Below the pieces are notes generated by a model. It saw only the letters and a program-made list of their open reading frames with translations, did no database searches and was not told where the DNA came from. 64,000 bases of DNA, taken from Nesterenkonia ebinurensis (lineage in GTDB: Bacteria; Actinomycetota; Actinomycetes; Actinomycetales; Micrococcaceae). The DNA is taken from positions 1 through 64,000 of the forward strand of contig NZ_VWNF01000002.1 in NCBI RefSeq assembly GCF_008711175.1, given 5' to 3'. Below, one piece after another: positions 18,243 through 26,009 of this stretch. The position numbers and the translations under genes were made by a program. Position 1 is the first letter of the stretch, and each line of letters starts with the position of its first letter.

Positions 18243-18274
18243 CCGGGGAACCGCTTGGAACGGCTGAAGGGTGA
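18131..18274 (+). pseudogene. Truncated duplicate of the HGxxPAAW gene
   Basis: Same ATG and ribosome-binding site as the intact gene at 23479, but after [10 protein letters not shown] the frame leaves the repeat and ends seven codons later ([10 protein letters not shown], then stop). The 47-residue product lacks the Trp of the HGxxPAAW motif and both membrane segments. It is a by-product of the duplication that created the island boundary. Whether the peptide is made is unknown. Confidence 0.85.
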
Positions 18275-18377
18275 CCGGGCGGGACAGTACAGCATCAGAA
18301 TCAATGACCAGTGGCGGATCTGCTTCGTGTGGACCGCAGCCGGTCCTGAGGAGGTTGAGATCGTTGACTACCACTGA
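18243..18377 (+). pseudogene. HigB-type toxin, C-terminal fragment
   Basis: Directly after the repeat the sequence reads [20 protein letters not shown] and then [10 protein letters not shown]...EEVEIVDYH, the conserved C-terminal half of HigB/RelE-like toxins ([11 protein letters not shown] and the terminal DYH). The first half of the gene, some 45-50 codons, is missing, cut off at the repeat junction. It is out of frame with the truncated HGxxPAAW gene and cannot make a functional toxin. The cognate HigA remnant follows five bases later. Confidence 0.85.
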
Positions 18378-18381
18378 CCAC

Positions 18382-18677
18382 ATGGACAAGTTGGTACCTA
18401 TCCACCCCGGGGAAGTTCTCATGGAAGATTTCCTGGAGGGGTTCGGCATCACGCAGCACAAGCTGGCTGTATAGACATTGGTGTGCCACCGCGTCGCATC
18501 AATGAGATCGTCCACGATAAGCGGCGCATCACCGCTGATACTGCACTACGGCTGGGAAAGTACTTCGGCGTCTCTGCCCAGTTCTGGCTCAATCTCCAGA
18601 CCCACTATGACCTCGACGTTGCAGAGGACGTGGCCGCCGAGCAGATCCAGACCATCCGGCCTCTGGAGGTAGCATGA
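18382..18677 (+). pseudogene. HigA-type antitoxin with frameshift
   Basis: Frame 1 reads MDKLVPIHPGEVLMEDFLEG, then FGITQHKLAV and a TAG stop (18472-18474). Two bases further on, the protein resumes as IGVPPRRINEIVHDKRRI and continues LGKYFGVSAQFWLNLQTHYD to the end, the HigA helix-turn-helix and C-terminal helix. Thus the sequence tagac replaces one codon (+2 shift). The 5' truncation of HigB and the shift in HigA show a dead module. The stop overlaps the ATG of the following HIT-like gene. Confidence 0.8.
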
Positions 18678-19168
18678 GTGACTGGCGTGGCGACCGTGTG
18701 GGTGCGGCGCTTCAAGGACGTAATCCCACCGTAGTAGCAGAGTTAGATGCCGCGTTTGCCGTAATTGGGGACGTTCAGTTCCTGCCTGGCTACAGCCTGG
18801 CACTGACGAAGGTGCCTGGCGTTGATCGCCTCTCGGATCTTCCACGGGCTGAACGGCTGAGCTACCTTGCAGACGTCGACCTCCTTGCGGCGGCCGTAGA
18901 GACGGTATGCGCTCGCTTCGACAGCGCCTATCGCCGAGTGAATGTGGAGATTCTGGGAAACACGGATGCCTTCCTGCACACTCATATCTGGCCGCGATAC
19001 GACTGGGAACCCCCAGAGATCATCGGAAAGCCTGTCTGGCTCTATCCGCACGAATACTGGAAGGATCCCGCCAAGGCGCTCCGCACCCAACATGACGACC
19101 TTCGCGCGGCGCTGACAGAAGAGGTTGCTCGGCTTCGAGACTCGATCGAGTTCCAATTCCACGTCTGA
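18674..19168 (+). CDS. HIT-superfamily protein (dinucleotide polyphosphate hydrolase-like)
   Basis: 164 residues. RRVNVEILGNTDAFLHTHIW followed by PRYDWEP aligns with the HIT motif by its PR. The second and third His of HxHxH are kept (H-T-H), but the first is Phe. A conserved N-terminus (AVIGDVQFLPGYSLAL) and VWLYPHEYW are typical of an actinobacterial subfamily often annotated as diadenosine tetraphosphate hydrolase. Substrate not established. ATG overlaps the HigA remnant stop. No membrane or signal segment. It looks intact, unlike its upstream neighbours. Confidence 0.7.
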   Translation: MSDWRGDRVGAALQGRNPTVVAELDAAFAVIGDVQFLPGYSLALTKVPGVDRLSDLPRAERLSYLADVDLLAAAVETVCARFDSAYRRVNVEILGNTDAFLHTHIWPRYDWEPPEIIGKPVWLYPHEYWKDPAKALRTQHDDLRAALTEEVARLRDSIEFQFHV

Positions 19169-19261
19169 ATCACCGATCAGGCACTCAGTTTGGCATGTAA
19201 CTCGACCGGTTGCCCTCTCTAACCGGTGCGGAGTCGCCGAGCACCGGACTAAGCTCAGTGG

Positions 19262-19582
19262 ATGATTACTGTGCATCTGCGTTATGAGATCGATCCGGAT
19301 AAGATCGAGGAGTTCGCCGAGTACGGCAGGCGATGGATTCGGCTGGTCAATAAGTTCGGCGGCACCCACCACGGTTACTTCCTGCCCAGCGAAGGTGACA
19401 ATGACGAAGCCTTCGCCCTCTTCAGCTTCGATTCGTTAGCCGCTTACGAGCAGTACCGGATTGAGGCCGCGCAGGATGAAGAGTGCATCACCGCGTACGA
19501 GTTCTCACAGGAGACGAAGTGTATCCGCCGATATGAGCGCCGATTCCTTGCCCCACTCTTCGGAGATACTTCAGCATCCTGA
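19262..19582 (+). CDS. NIPSNAP-family protein
   Basis: 106 residues with the ferredoxin-like NIPSNAP fold: MITVHLRYEIDPDKIEEF, GGTHHGYFLP and FALFSFDSLAAYEQYR. Members are small, widespread and of uncertain function. TAAGCT at 19250-19255 ends six bases before the ATG, and no Shine-Dalgarno is seen, so the message is probably leaderless. It stands alone between the HIT-like gene and VapBC. Confidence 0.75.
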   Translation: MITVHLRYEIDPDKIEEFAEYGRRWIRLVNKFGGTHHGYFLPSEGDNDEAFALFSFDSLAAYEQYRIEAAQDEECITAYEFSQETKCIRRYERRFLAPLFGDTSAS

Positions 19583-19641
19583 GCGTCTCCATTTTCCACA
19601 GGCACTTATTTGCAGTGCCCGGCCCGGGGTAAACTGGGCCC

Positions 19642-19848
19642 ATGACAGTAACCCGTGAAGAGCTTCACGACCTCATCGACAGATTGCCTGCCGATGAGTT
19701 GGAGCGGGTTGCCCGCACACTTCAGACAGGTAGTTCGGCGCCACAGGTTTCACCGCCTTGGCCCCAATCATTGGGGATGGTCAAAGCCGCCGACCCCAAA
19801 GCCTCCGAACGGGTGGATGAGCATTTGGCCAAAGGCTTCGGCCGTTGA
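19642..19848 (+). CDS. VapB-like antitoxin
   Basis: 68 residues: an N-terminal helical part (TREELHDLIDRLPADELERV) and an acidic C-terminus. It immediately precedes and overlaps a PIN-domain toxin (stop TGA at 19846-19848, toxin TTG at 19845), which is the basis for the call. The sequence itself is weakly conserved. TAAACT at 19630-19635 ends six bases upstream of the ATG with no Shine-Dalgarno, so transcription probably starts at the ATG itself. Confidence 0.65.
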   Translation: MTVTREELHDLIDRLPADELERVARTLQTGSSAPQVSPPWPQSLGMVKAADPKASERVDEHLAKGFGR

Positions 19849-20273
19849 TCCTTGTTGATACCGGGCTCCTAGTCGCCTTGGTCAGCGAATCCGACGATCA
19901 TCACAGACGGTGCAGAGAATGGTTCTCCACCACAGACAGATCCCGGCTACGTGTCCCAGCATCGATCATTGCAGAAGCCTGCTACATGATTGCCCTACTC
20001 CAGGGCCCAGCGGTGGAAGCTGCTTTCCTGCAGGACTTGGCCAACGGAGCCTACGGACAACTGCTCGACATTACGTCTGCAGATCTGCGCAGGATGAGCC
20101 AGCTCGTCTCGCAGTACGGTGACCTTCCCCTGGGCGGAACAGACGCCTCGCTAGTGGCTGTGGCCGAACGGGTGGACAGTTCGGAAATAGCAACAGTGGA
20201 CCACCGCCATTTCTCCGTGGTCCGGCCACGGCATACGCCGTCATTCACGCTTCTACCGGCCCTGGCGTCATAG
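19845..20273 (+). CDS. VapC-like toxin (PIN-domain ribonuclease)
   Basis: 142 residues with the PIN-domain acidic set: Asp in MILVDTGLL, Glu in IIAEACYM, Asp in LPLGGTDASLVAVAER and Asp in EIATVDHRHF. PIN toxins cleave tRNA or rRNA and are held inactive by VapB. TTG start inside the antitoxin stop gives translational coupling. All catalytic positions are kept and the frame is intact, so this is the only apparently functional TA pair of the three in the island. Confidence 0.85.
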   Translation: MILVDTGLLVALVSESDDHHRRCREWFSTTDRSRLRVPASIIAEACYMIALLQGPAVEAAFLQDLANGAYGQLLDITSADLRRMSQLVSQYGDLPLGGTDASLVAVAERVDSSEIATVDHRHFSVVRPRHTPSFTLLPALAS

Positions 20274-20288
20274 CACCCGACGGGACCC

Positions 20289-20347
20289 GCCCAATCCTGC
20301 CTAGGCTATTTACGCCCACCAGAGGTTAATCCGCTTTTGAACTCGAC
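20289..20347. repeat. Left copy of an imperfect 59-bp direct repeat flanking the SDR cassette
   Basis: Matches 23067-23125 with three mismatches (offset 2778). It contains the palindrome GCCTAGGC. On the minus strand it encodes the end of a reading frame, VEFKSGLTSGGRK and stop (20306-20308). The copies bound the SDR/TetR/NmrA-like/DUF4260 genes. Two of the three differences fall in that coding stretch (one conservative, one silent), so the copies may come from two related genes rather than one recent duplication. Confidence 0.85.
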
Positions 20348-20382
20348 CGATTTCAGGGGTGCCTAGTCCGCCGAGGCTGCGT

Positions 20383-21165
20383 CTACGTTTGAGCTGGGCG
20401 AGTCTCCATCAGGCGCAGCACAGTTGATCTCGGCAGTGCTGCCACCAGTCTTTTGATCCAGCGGTTAAGCCCTCCGGAGATGACGCTGTGCGGCGGATTC
20501 TTTCGGCACAGGGCACGCAGTGCTGTGGTGACGACATCCTCCGGAGTTTGGAACCGCACTCCGCTCTCGGAAGTGCCGGAGGCGCTGTAGAACTCTGACG
20601 CGGTAGGTCCAGGAGATAACGCCATAACAGTGAGGCCGGTTGAGCGCACTTCATGAGCCAGCGCCTCGGTGAACCGCACCACGAACGCCTTTGACGCTGC
20701 GTATACGGCCATACCTGGCACCGGCATATACGCAGTCAGACTGGCGACGTTGACCAGTGCACCCCGCCCAGACTCCAAGAGCTGAGGCACAAAAGCATGA
20801 GAGATATCGACTGTGGCAATGATGTTGACCCGCAGCTGCCGCTCGATCTCTTCGTCTGTGGAGTTCCCGAAGCTGCGAGTCACCCCGACCCCGGCACAAT
20901 TGATGACGGCGTCGATCACGATCCCAGCTTCCGCCAGTTGCTCGGCCAAAACAAAGCCCGCCCGCTCAGCTGACAGGTCGAGTGGAACGACGTGCACCTG
21001 CCTGCCGGTGGCAGCACGAATGCCGACGGCCAGCGCTTCGAGCGTGGCTGCCCGCCGCGCTACCACGACGACGTCGGCTCCTTCCTGGGCCAGGCGGCGG
21101 GCGAATTCAGCACCGATACCTGAGCTCGCCCCGGTCACCAGGGCTGTGGTTCCTTCGTACTTCAT
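20383..21165 (-). CDS. Short-chain dehydrogenase/reductase
   Basis: 260 residues. TALVTGASSGIGAEFARRLA is the classical SDR cofactor motif (TGxxxGIG), with NCAGVG (NAG motif), the catalytic Ser in LVNVASLTAY, YAASK (YxxxK) and LSPGPT. The Arg-rich segment VVVARRA after beta-2 suggests NADP(H). ATG at 21165 has AGAGG five bases upstream. The open frame extends seven codons further without support. Divergent from the TetR gene across a shared 105-bp region, so the two are probably co-regulated. Substrate unknown. Confidence 0.88.
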   Translation of the reverse strand: MKYEGTTALVTGASSGIGAEFARRLAQEGADVVVVARRAATLEALAVGIRAATGRQVHVVPLDLSAERAGFVLAEQLAEAGIVIDAVINCAGVGVTRSFGNSTDEEIERQLRVNIIATVDISHAFVPQLLESGRGALVNVASLTAYMPVPGMAVYAASKAFVVRFTEALAHEVRSTGLTVMALSPGPTASEFYSASGTSESGVRFQTPEDVVTTALRALCRKNPPHSVISGGLNRWIKRLVAALPRSTVLRLMETRPAQT

Positions 21166-21202
21166 GTGAACCTCTCGTTTCAGCAAGCCTGCCCGCCTCC
21201 CT

Positions 21203-21247
21203 CAATGTGAGAGCTTTACACATTAGAGTAGACTAGCAATGTGAGAG
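21203..21247. promoter_or_regulatory. Candidate TetR operator in the SDR/TetR divergent region
   Basis: CAATGTGAGAG occurs twice (21203-21213 and 21237-21247), and the first copy forms a dyad with CACATT (21219-21224): AATGTG, nine bases, CACATT. It lies midway between the two divergent starts, where a TetR-family repressor would control both. Binding is inferred. Confidence 0.5.
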
Positions 21248-21270
21248 ACTGCAACATAGGAGGTTTGACG

Positions 21271-21867
21271 ATGTCTGGACGTGGTTATCATCATGGCAAT
21301 CTGCGCAACGCGCTGTTGGCTGCTGCATCGGAACTGGTGCGTGAGCGCGGCGCCCGGGGGTTCAGCGTGTCCGAGGCCGCCAGGCGCGTCGGGGTTTCCT
21401 CCTCCGCTCCCTACCGTCACTTCCCCGATCGTGACGCGATGCTCGCCGCAGCAGCTTTGACAGGCTTCGTTGAGCTGGAAGAACGATTCGAGAGCCTGCC
21501 CGTTGTGCAGACGTTCACGGACACAGCAGCGCACATCGCCGCCGAATATGTGCGCTTCGCACGCGAGGACCCCTCCCGGTTCGAGATGATGTTCGCCCAC
21601 GGGATCGACAAGTCCAAGCACGCCGACCTGCTCCAGCAGACTTTCCGGGTCCAAGAGCGCTTTGAAGCTGCACTGGCCCAGCATCTGCAGCCCACAGAGT
21701 CCATCCGACGATACTCAGCCGAACTCTGGTCAATTGCCCATGGTGCAGCCACCCTGGCTATCGGAGAGAACATGCAGCATCTAGTACCTGACACGCAGAT
21801 CAGCGAACTCGCCAGCTCAACAGCCACAGCCTGGGCACAGGGCATCACCGAGGCGTCCGGGAGCTGA
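21271..21867 (+). CDS. TetR/AcrR-family regulator
   Basis: 198 residues from ATG 21271, chosen because AGGAGG lies seven bases upstream. The N-terminal helix-turn-helix is clear: GNLRNALLAAASELVRERGA, FSVSEAARRVGVSSSAPYRH and FPDRDAML. The C-terminal ligand domain has ELWSIAHGAATLAIG near the end, the WxxxHG pattern of the TetR_C_33/WHG type. It probably represses the divergent SDR gene and itself, and may also control the downstream NmrA-like and DUF4260 genes. Inducer unknown. Confidence 0.88.
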   Translation: MSGRGYHHGNLRNALLAAASELVRERGARGFSVSEAARRVGVSSSAPYRHFPDRDAMLAAAALTGFVELEERFESLPVVQTFTDTAAHIAAEYVRFAREDPSRFEMMFAHGIDKSKHADLLQQTFRVQERFEAALAQHLQPTESIRRYSAELWSIAHGAATLAIGENMQHLVPDTQISELASSTATAWAQGITEASGS

Positions 21868-21944
21868 GACTGCGACGAAGTCGCGGCAGCGGTTCTTACC
21901 CAATCCTGCTTGGGCTTTTGGCCTCTCCATAGAAAAGGAATCAC

Positions 21945-22583
21945 ATGAAGTTTCTCGTTCTCGGCGCTACAGGCGCCACCGGTACGCTGTTCACCGACAC
22001 CGCCATCGTCGCTGGCCATCAAGTGGTCGCACTGGTGCGCAACCCGCAGAAACTCCCCGCACGCGAGGGCCTCCAGGTCGTTTCTGGCGACGTCCGCGAC
22101 ACCGAGGCGATCGCACACGCCGGGGATGGAACCGACGCGGTCATCAGTACTCTCGGAGTCGGGAACACCCGACAACCGGACAGCCTCATTCACGATGCCA
22201 CGCGAGCGGTCATCGACGCCGCGGCTCATACTGGCCTACAACGTATCGTGTGGCAGTCAGCCCTCGGCGTGGGCGAGTCCTACCCCAAGGTTTCCTTGCT
22301 GATGCGCCTGGGCTATCGAGCAGCACCCGAGGTGTTCCGTGACAAAGCCCGCGCAGAACAGCTCCTGCGCGCCTCCACCCTGGACTGGACAATCGCCTAC
22401 CCCGGAGTGCTGACCAAGGGCCCGGGCACCAAACAAGTCAGAGCCACCAACCTCGATGACATCGACAAGATCAAAGGCATGCCCCGAATCGCCCGGGCTG
22501 ACGTCGCCGACTTCCTCCTGACTGCCGCGACCACCACCACATGGAACAAACGCATCGCCGTCCTCACCACGAGATCACGGTAA
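21945..22583 (+). CDS. NAD(P)-binding NmrA-like / SDR-atypical oxidoreductase
   Basis: 212 residues. MKFLVLGATGATGTLFTDTA gives the GxxGxxG dinucleotide motif, followed by VVALVRNPQKL and GDVRD, typical of NAD(P)H-binding NmrA-like or flavin-reductase-like proteins. The segment RAEQLLRASTLDWTIAYPG is the family's substrate-side signature. AAAAGGA precedes the ATG by five bases. Lies 77 bases after tetR in the same direction. May act in redox or quinone stress with the other cassette genes. That role is inferred from context only. Confidence 0.8.
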   Translation: MKFLVLGATGATGTLFTDTAIVAGHQVVALVRNPQKLPAREGLQVVSGDVRDTEAIAHAGDGTDAVISTLGVGNTRQPDSLIHDATRAVIDAAAHTGLQRIVWQSALGVGESYPKVSLLMRLGYRAAPEVFRDKARAEQLLRASTLDWTIAYPGVLTKGPGTKQVRATNLDDIDKIKGMPRIARADVADFLLTAATTTTWNKRIAVLTTRSR

Positions 22584-22620
22584 GCGCGGGAATATTGACC
22601 ACGAAACAGAGAGGCACAAC

Positions 22621-23028
22621 ATGCCTGCAGAGAGTTCACAACCCCAGGCATATGGCTGGCAGCGGTCGGAAAACGCGCTGATCGCTGCTGCGATCCTCCT
22701 GGCCATGATCGCCTGGAGCCAGTCATGGTGGGTGCTGCTACTGGCCTTCCTCGTCTTCGACCTCTCTGCCCTGGGCTATATGGTCAACCAGCGGGTGGGA
22801 GCGTTCTGCTACAACCTGGTGCACAACTACACTGCTCCGGCCCTCCTCATGGCAGGCTGGGCAGCGTTGAGCCTCCGTGCGGTGAACGCTGAGTGGATGA
22901 TGGTGCTTGCGGCCTGCTGGGGCTTCCATGTCGCTGTTGACCGCGCCTTGGGCTTCGGGCTGAAACTCGGCCCATTCACTCACACCCACCTCGGCCTCAT
23001 CGGAAACGCCCGATCCACAGGGTCGTAA
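22621..23028 (+). CDS. DUF4260 membrane protein
   Basis: 135 residues with about three hydrophobic segments (residues 18-50, 70-88 and 92-105). Typical of DUF4260: VFDLSALGYMVNQRVGAFCY, a Tyr/Asn/His-rich strip (NLVHNYTAPAL), WGFHVAVDRALGFGLK and FTHTHLG. Function unknown. Membrane location is inferred from hydrophobicity. Last gene of the cassette, 38 bases before the right-hand 59-bp repeat. Confidence 0.75.
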   Translation: MPAESSQPQAYGWQRSENALIAAAILLAMIAWSQSWWVLLLAFLVFDLSALGYMVNQRVGAFCYNLVHNYTAPALLMAGWAALSLRAVNAEWMMVLAACWGFHVAVDRALGFGLKLGPFTHTHLGLIGNARSTGS

Positions 23029-23066
23029 CGGGTTCCGACTGTCGAAAGTTCAGGGAGGAGCCTCTT

Positions 23067-23125
23067 GCCCAAGCCTGCCTAGGCTATTTACGGCCACCAG
23101 AGGTTATTCCGCTTTTGAACTCGAC
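23067..23125. repeat. Right copy of the imperfect 59-bp direct repeat
   Basis: Three mismatches against 20289-20347. On the minus strand it encodes VEFKSGITSGGRK plus stop (23084-23086), and here the reading frame continues upstream into the gene remnant that follows, so this copy is the better preserved 3' end. Confidence 0.85.
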
Positions 23126-23335
23126 GAGGTTCTCGGCGTACAGGTCAAAGTCGTTGTCCGTCGGTGGGTCTCCGCCGGGCGGTCAGGTCACCTTTTGCCG
23201 TCAGCCACGCCAGGGCCCCTGCGTCCAGGGCGTGACTGGAAGCGAAAGCGGTGTCGCCGGTGATGATCTCGGGTTCTCGTTCGGCGAGGTAGTCGATGGA
23301 GACCGAAATGATGCTGGCCCAAGGCCATGACGCGG
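23084..23335 (-). pseudogene. Remnant of an unidentified gene
   Basis: Minus-strand translation gives DYLAEREPEIITGDTAF followed by ALDAGALAWLTAKGDLT, which looks protein-like. After a frameshift near 23165 it gives TDNDFDLYAENLVEFKSG to a stop at 23084. No start is visible upstream, and the segment meets non-coding DNA before the right 169-bp repeat. I do not recognise the family. An antitoxin or toxin remnant would suit the neighbourhood, but nothing in the sequence proves it. Confidence 0.4.
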
Positions 23336-23421
23336 TCAGCTGGTGTTAGCCGCAAAGATTCTGACCCTGCTGGGCAGGATTGGCGAATAAGAGTCAGGCG
23401 TGAGGGTACAGACTGAACACC

Positions 23422-23590
23422 CGGATCTGGCAGAATAGAGCAGAAGAACTTCGACACTGTGTAGAAGGAGCCTCGCGCATGGCCACAGCCCAGAGCCAGA
23501 CTGCAGTCCGCGATGTGGAGCAGCAGCCCGCATCAGCCGATGAATTCATCCACTACGACCACATCGGCCACGGCTCCACCCCGGCTGCCT
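23422..23590. repeat. Right copy of the perfect 169-bp direct repeat
   Basis: Identical to 18074-18242. Here it runs into the intact HGxxPAAW gene, so this copy keeps the functional 5' end, ribosome-binding site and leader. Any promoter inside it now drives the trpCBA part of the operon. Confidence 0.97.
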
Positions 23591-23871
23591 GGACGCTGTC
23601 GATCATCCTGATCACCGGCAGCGTGGTCGCCGGGGTCGGCTTCATCGGGCTCTACTGGTCTGACGCCTGGTGGATCGCCATCTGGATCGGTGCAGCCTGC
23701 GTGCCGCTGGCCCTCATCATGGGCATCGTGCTGAAGAAGGCCGGCTACGGGGTGGAAATGGACTCCGACGCCGTGCTGAAGCAGGGTGCTGACCCGCGCG
23801 CCCACTCCGGTCCGGCCACCCCGGACAACACCTCCGGCGGCGCGCAGAAGCGCGAACCTAGTCAGAGCTGA
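23479..23871 (+). CDS. HGxxPAAW-motif membrane protein
   Basis: 130 residues. [11 protein letters not shown] is the family signature, followed by two membrane segments (about residues 38-58 and 65-85) and a hydrophilic tail. It is conserved in actinobacteria between the trp membrane gene and trpC. Function unknown. AAGGAG precedes the ATG by eight bases. The stop is directly followed by the trpC ATG. The first 37 codons and leader exist in a second, truncated copy at 18131. Confidence 0.88.
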   Translation: MATAQSQTAVRDVEQQPASADEFIHYDHIGHGSTPAAWTLSIILITGSVVAGVGFIGLYWSDAWWIAIWIGAACVPLALIMGIVLKKAGYGVEMDSDAVLKQGADPRAHSGPATPDNTSGGAQKREPSQS

Positions 23872-24762
23872 ATGAGCACCGTCCTCGACTCCATCATCGA
23901 AGGGGTCCGCGAAGACCTCGCCGGGCGCAAAGCCGCCGTTGCGCTGCATGAGCTTGAGCAGCGGATCGCCACCACGCCAGCCCCCTTGGACGCCCATGCC
24001 GTCCTAGCCGGCGGCCGCAGCGATCCCGCCGGGGTGCGAATCATCTCCGAGGTCAAACGCAAATCCCCCTCCAAGGGTGACCTGGCGGAGATCACCGACC
24101 CCGCCGAGCTGGCCCGCGCCTACCAGGCCGGCGGAGCCAGCGTGATCTCCGTACTCACGGAGGCCCGCCGATTCAGCGGCTCACTGGCCGATCTGGAGGC
24201 AGTCCGCGCAGCAGTGGACATCCCGGTGCTGCGCAAAGACTTCATGGTCGATGACTACCAGTTCTACGAGGCCCGGGCCTACGGTGCTGATCTGGTGCTG
24301 CTCATCGTGGCCGCCCTGGACGATGCCCAGCTGCGCGACTATCTGGCCCTGACCCACCAGCTGGGCATGAATGCCCTGGTGGAGGCCCACACCATCGAGG
24401 AGATCGAACGCGCAGCGGCAGTCGGCGCCAAGCTGGTAGGCGTCAACGTCCGCAACCTCAAGACCCTGGATGTAGACGTCCAGCACTACGCGGCCATGGC
24501 CCGCCACCTGCCTGAGCATGTGGTGCGGATCGCCGAGTCCGGAGTCGAAGGCCCCCAGACAGTCCGGGACTACGCCGCACAGGGTGCCGATGCCGTGCTG
24601 GTGGGCGAAGCCCTGGTCCGGCACGGTGATCCGGAGCTGGCAGTCAAGGAGTTCCGGGCGACCTCGCTTGACTCACGCCCTTCAATCGCCTCAGGAGATT
24701 CGGAACAAGCTCCGGTCTCCGCTCGGCTCAATCGGTCGTCGTTGGCAGAGGAGACAGTGTGA
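23872..24762 (+). CDS. trpC: Indole-3-glycerol phosphate synthase
   Basis: Ring closure step of tryptophan synthesis. TIM barrel with [14 protein letters not shown] (phosphate and catalytic Lys), [58 protein letters not shown] and [14 protein letters not shown]. The enzyme proper ends near residue 262. A further 30-35 low-complexity residues ([17 protein letters not shown]) extend the usual length to 296. ATG immediately after the HGxxPAAW stop. Overlaps trpB by four bases. Confidence 0.96.
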   Translation: MSTVLDSIIEGVREDLAGRKAAVALHELEQRIATTPAPLDAHAVLAGGRSDPAGVRIISEVKRKSPSKGDLAEITDPAELARAYQAGGASVISVLTEARRFSGSLADLEAVRAAVDIPVLRKDFMVDDYQFYEARAYGADLVLLIVAALDDAQLRDYLALTHQLGMNALVEAHTIEEIERAAAVGAKLVGVNVRNLKTLDVDVQHYAAMARHLPEHVVRIAESGVEGPQTVRDYAAQGADAVLVGEALVRHGDPELAVKEFRATSLDSRPSIASGDSEQAPVSARLNRSSLAEETV

Positions 24763-26009
24763 GCACAGGCTTTCGTGAAGCATCCGGACCCTACTTCGGG
24801 GACTACGGCGGGCGCTGGATGCCAGAATCCCTGGTCGCCGCCCTGGACGAGCTCGCCGATGCCTTCGGCAAAGCTAAGGCCGATCCGGAGTTCACCGAGG
24901 AGTTCGAGCGGCTGTCCCGTGAGTACACCGGCCGGCCCTCCCTGCTCACCGAGGTGCCGCGCTTCGCCGCCGAGTCCGGTAAGGCCCGGATGTTCCTGAA
25001 GCGGGAGGACCTCAACCACACCGGCAGTCACAAGATAAACAATGTGCTGGGCCAGGCGCTGATCGCCCGCCGGCTGGGCAAGACCAGGCTGATCGCTGAG
25101 ACCGGAGCTGGCCAGCACGGGGTAGCCACCGCCACCGCAGCCGCCCTGTTCGGCATGGACTGCATGGTCTACATGGGCGCTGAGGACACCCGTCGTCAGG
25201 CACTCAACGTCGCCCGGATGCAGCTGCTGGGTGCCCAGGTGGTGCCTGTGGAACACGGGGCACAGACCCTCAAGGACGCCATCAACGAGGCGCTGCGCGA
25301 CTGGGTGGCCTCAGTGGAGACCACCCACTATGTACTCGGCACCGTGGCCGGCCCGCACCCATTTCCGGAGATGGTCCGCTGGTTCCACCAGGTCATCGGC
25401 GAGGAGGCCCGCGCCCAAATCCTGGAGGCCACCGGCCGGCTGCCCGATGCGGTCACCGCCTGTGTGGGCGGCGGCTCCAACGCGTTAGGCATCTTCCACG
25501 GGTTCCTGGACGACCCCAGTGTTGCCCTCTACGGCTATGAGGCCGGCGGGGAGGGCCTGGAGACCTCACGGCACGCCGCAGCCATCACCCTGGGACGCTC
25601 CGGGGTGCTGCACGGGGCGCGCAGCTACCTGATGCAGGACGAGGACGGCCAGACCGTAGACTCACACTCCATCTCCGCCGGACTGGACTACCCATCGGTA
25701 GGTCCCGAGCACGCCTACCTGGCCGATGCCGGACGGGTCACCTACGAGCCGGTCACCGATGCCGAATGCATGGCCGCCTTCGAATCCCTCTGTCGCACCG
25801 AGGGCATCATCCCCGCCATCGAATCCGCCCACGCCCTGGCCGGAGCCGCCCGGCTTTCCGCCGCCTGGGGTGAGGACGGCGCCGAACGGCTCATCATCGT
25901 CAGCCTCTCCGGCCGCGGCGACAAAGACGTGGCCACCGCCGCCAAATGGTTCGACCTGCTCCCGGCAGAGGGGAACACCGAGGCTCCGCAGGAAGGCGTC
26001 CAGGCATGA
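24759..26009 (+). CDS. trpB: Tryptophan synthase beta chain
   Basis: PLP enzyme joining indole and serine. 416 residues with [13 protein letters not shown], the PLP lysine in [35 protein letters not shown], the phosphate loop [12 protein letters not shown], and the catalytic-region [11 protein letters not shown] start overlaps the trpC stop. The stop overlaps the trpA ATG, so the alpha and beta subunits are made in a coupled way for the alpha2beta2 complex with its indole tunnel. Confidence 0.97.
   Translation: MSTGFREASGPYFGDYGGRWMPESLVAALDELADAFGKAKADPEFTEEFERLSREYTGRPSLLTEVPRFAAESGKARMFLKREDLNHTGSHKINNVLGQALIARRLGKTRLIAETGAGQHGVATATAAALFGMDCMVYMGAEDTRRQALNVARMQLLGAQVVPVEHGAQTLKDAINEALRDWVASVETTHYVLGTVAGPHPFPEMVRWFHQVIGEEARAQILEATGRLPDAVTACVGGGSNALGIFHGFLDDPSVALYGYEAGGEGLETSRHAAAITLGRSGVLHGARSYLMQDEDGQTVDSHSISAGLDYPSVGPEHAYLADAGRVTYEPVTDAECMAAFESLCRTEGIIPAIESAHALAGAARLSAAWGEDGAERLIIVSLSGRGDKDVATAAKWFDLLPAEGNTEAPQEGVQA

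Noticed and set aside
18131-18274. Left HGxxPAAW copy as a functional small gene
   Set aside because: It ends seven codons after the repeat junction, lacks the motif Trp and both membrane segments.
17257-23421. Prophage or ICE
   Set aside because: No integrase, relaxase, capsid, portal or transfer gene is visible. Only TA modules, small enzymes and repeats are present.
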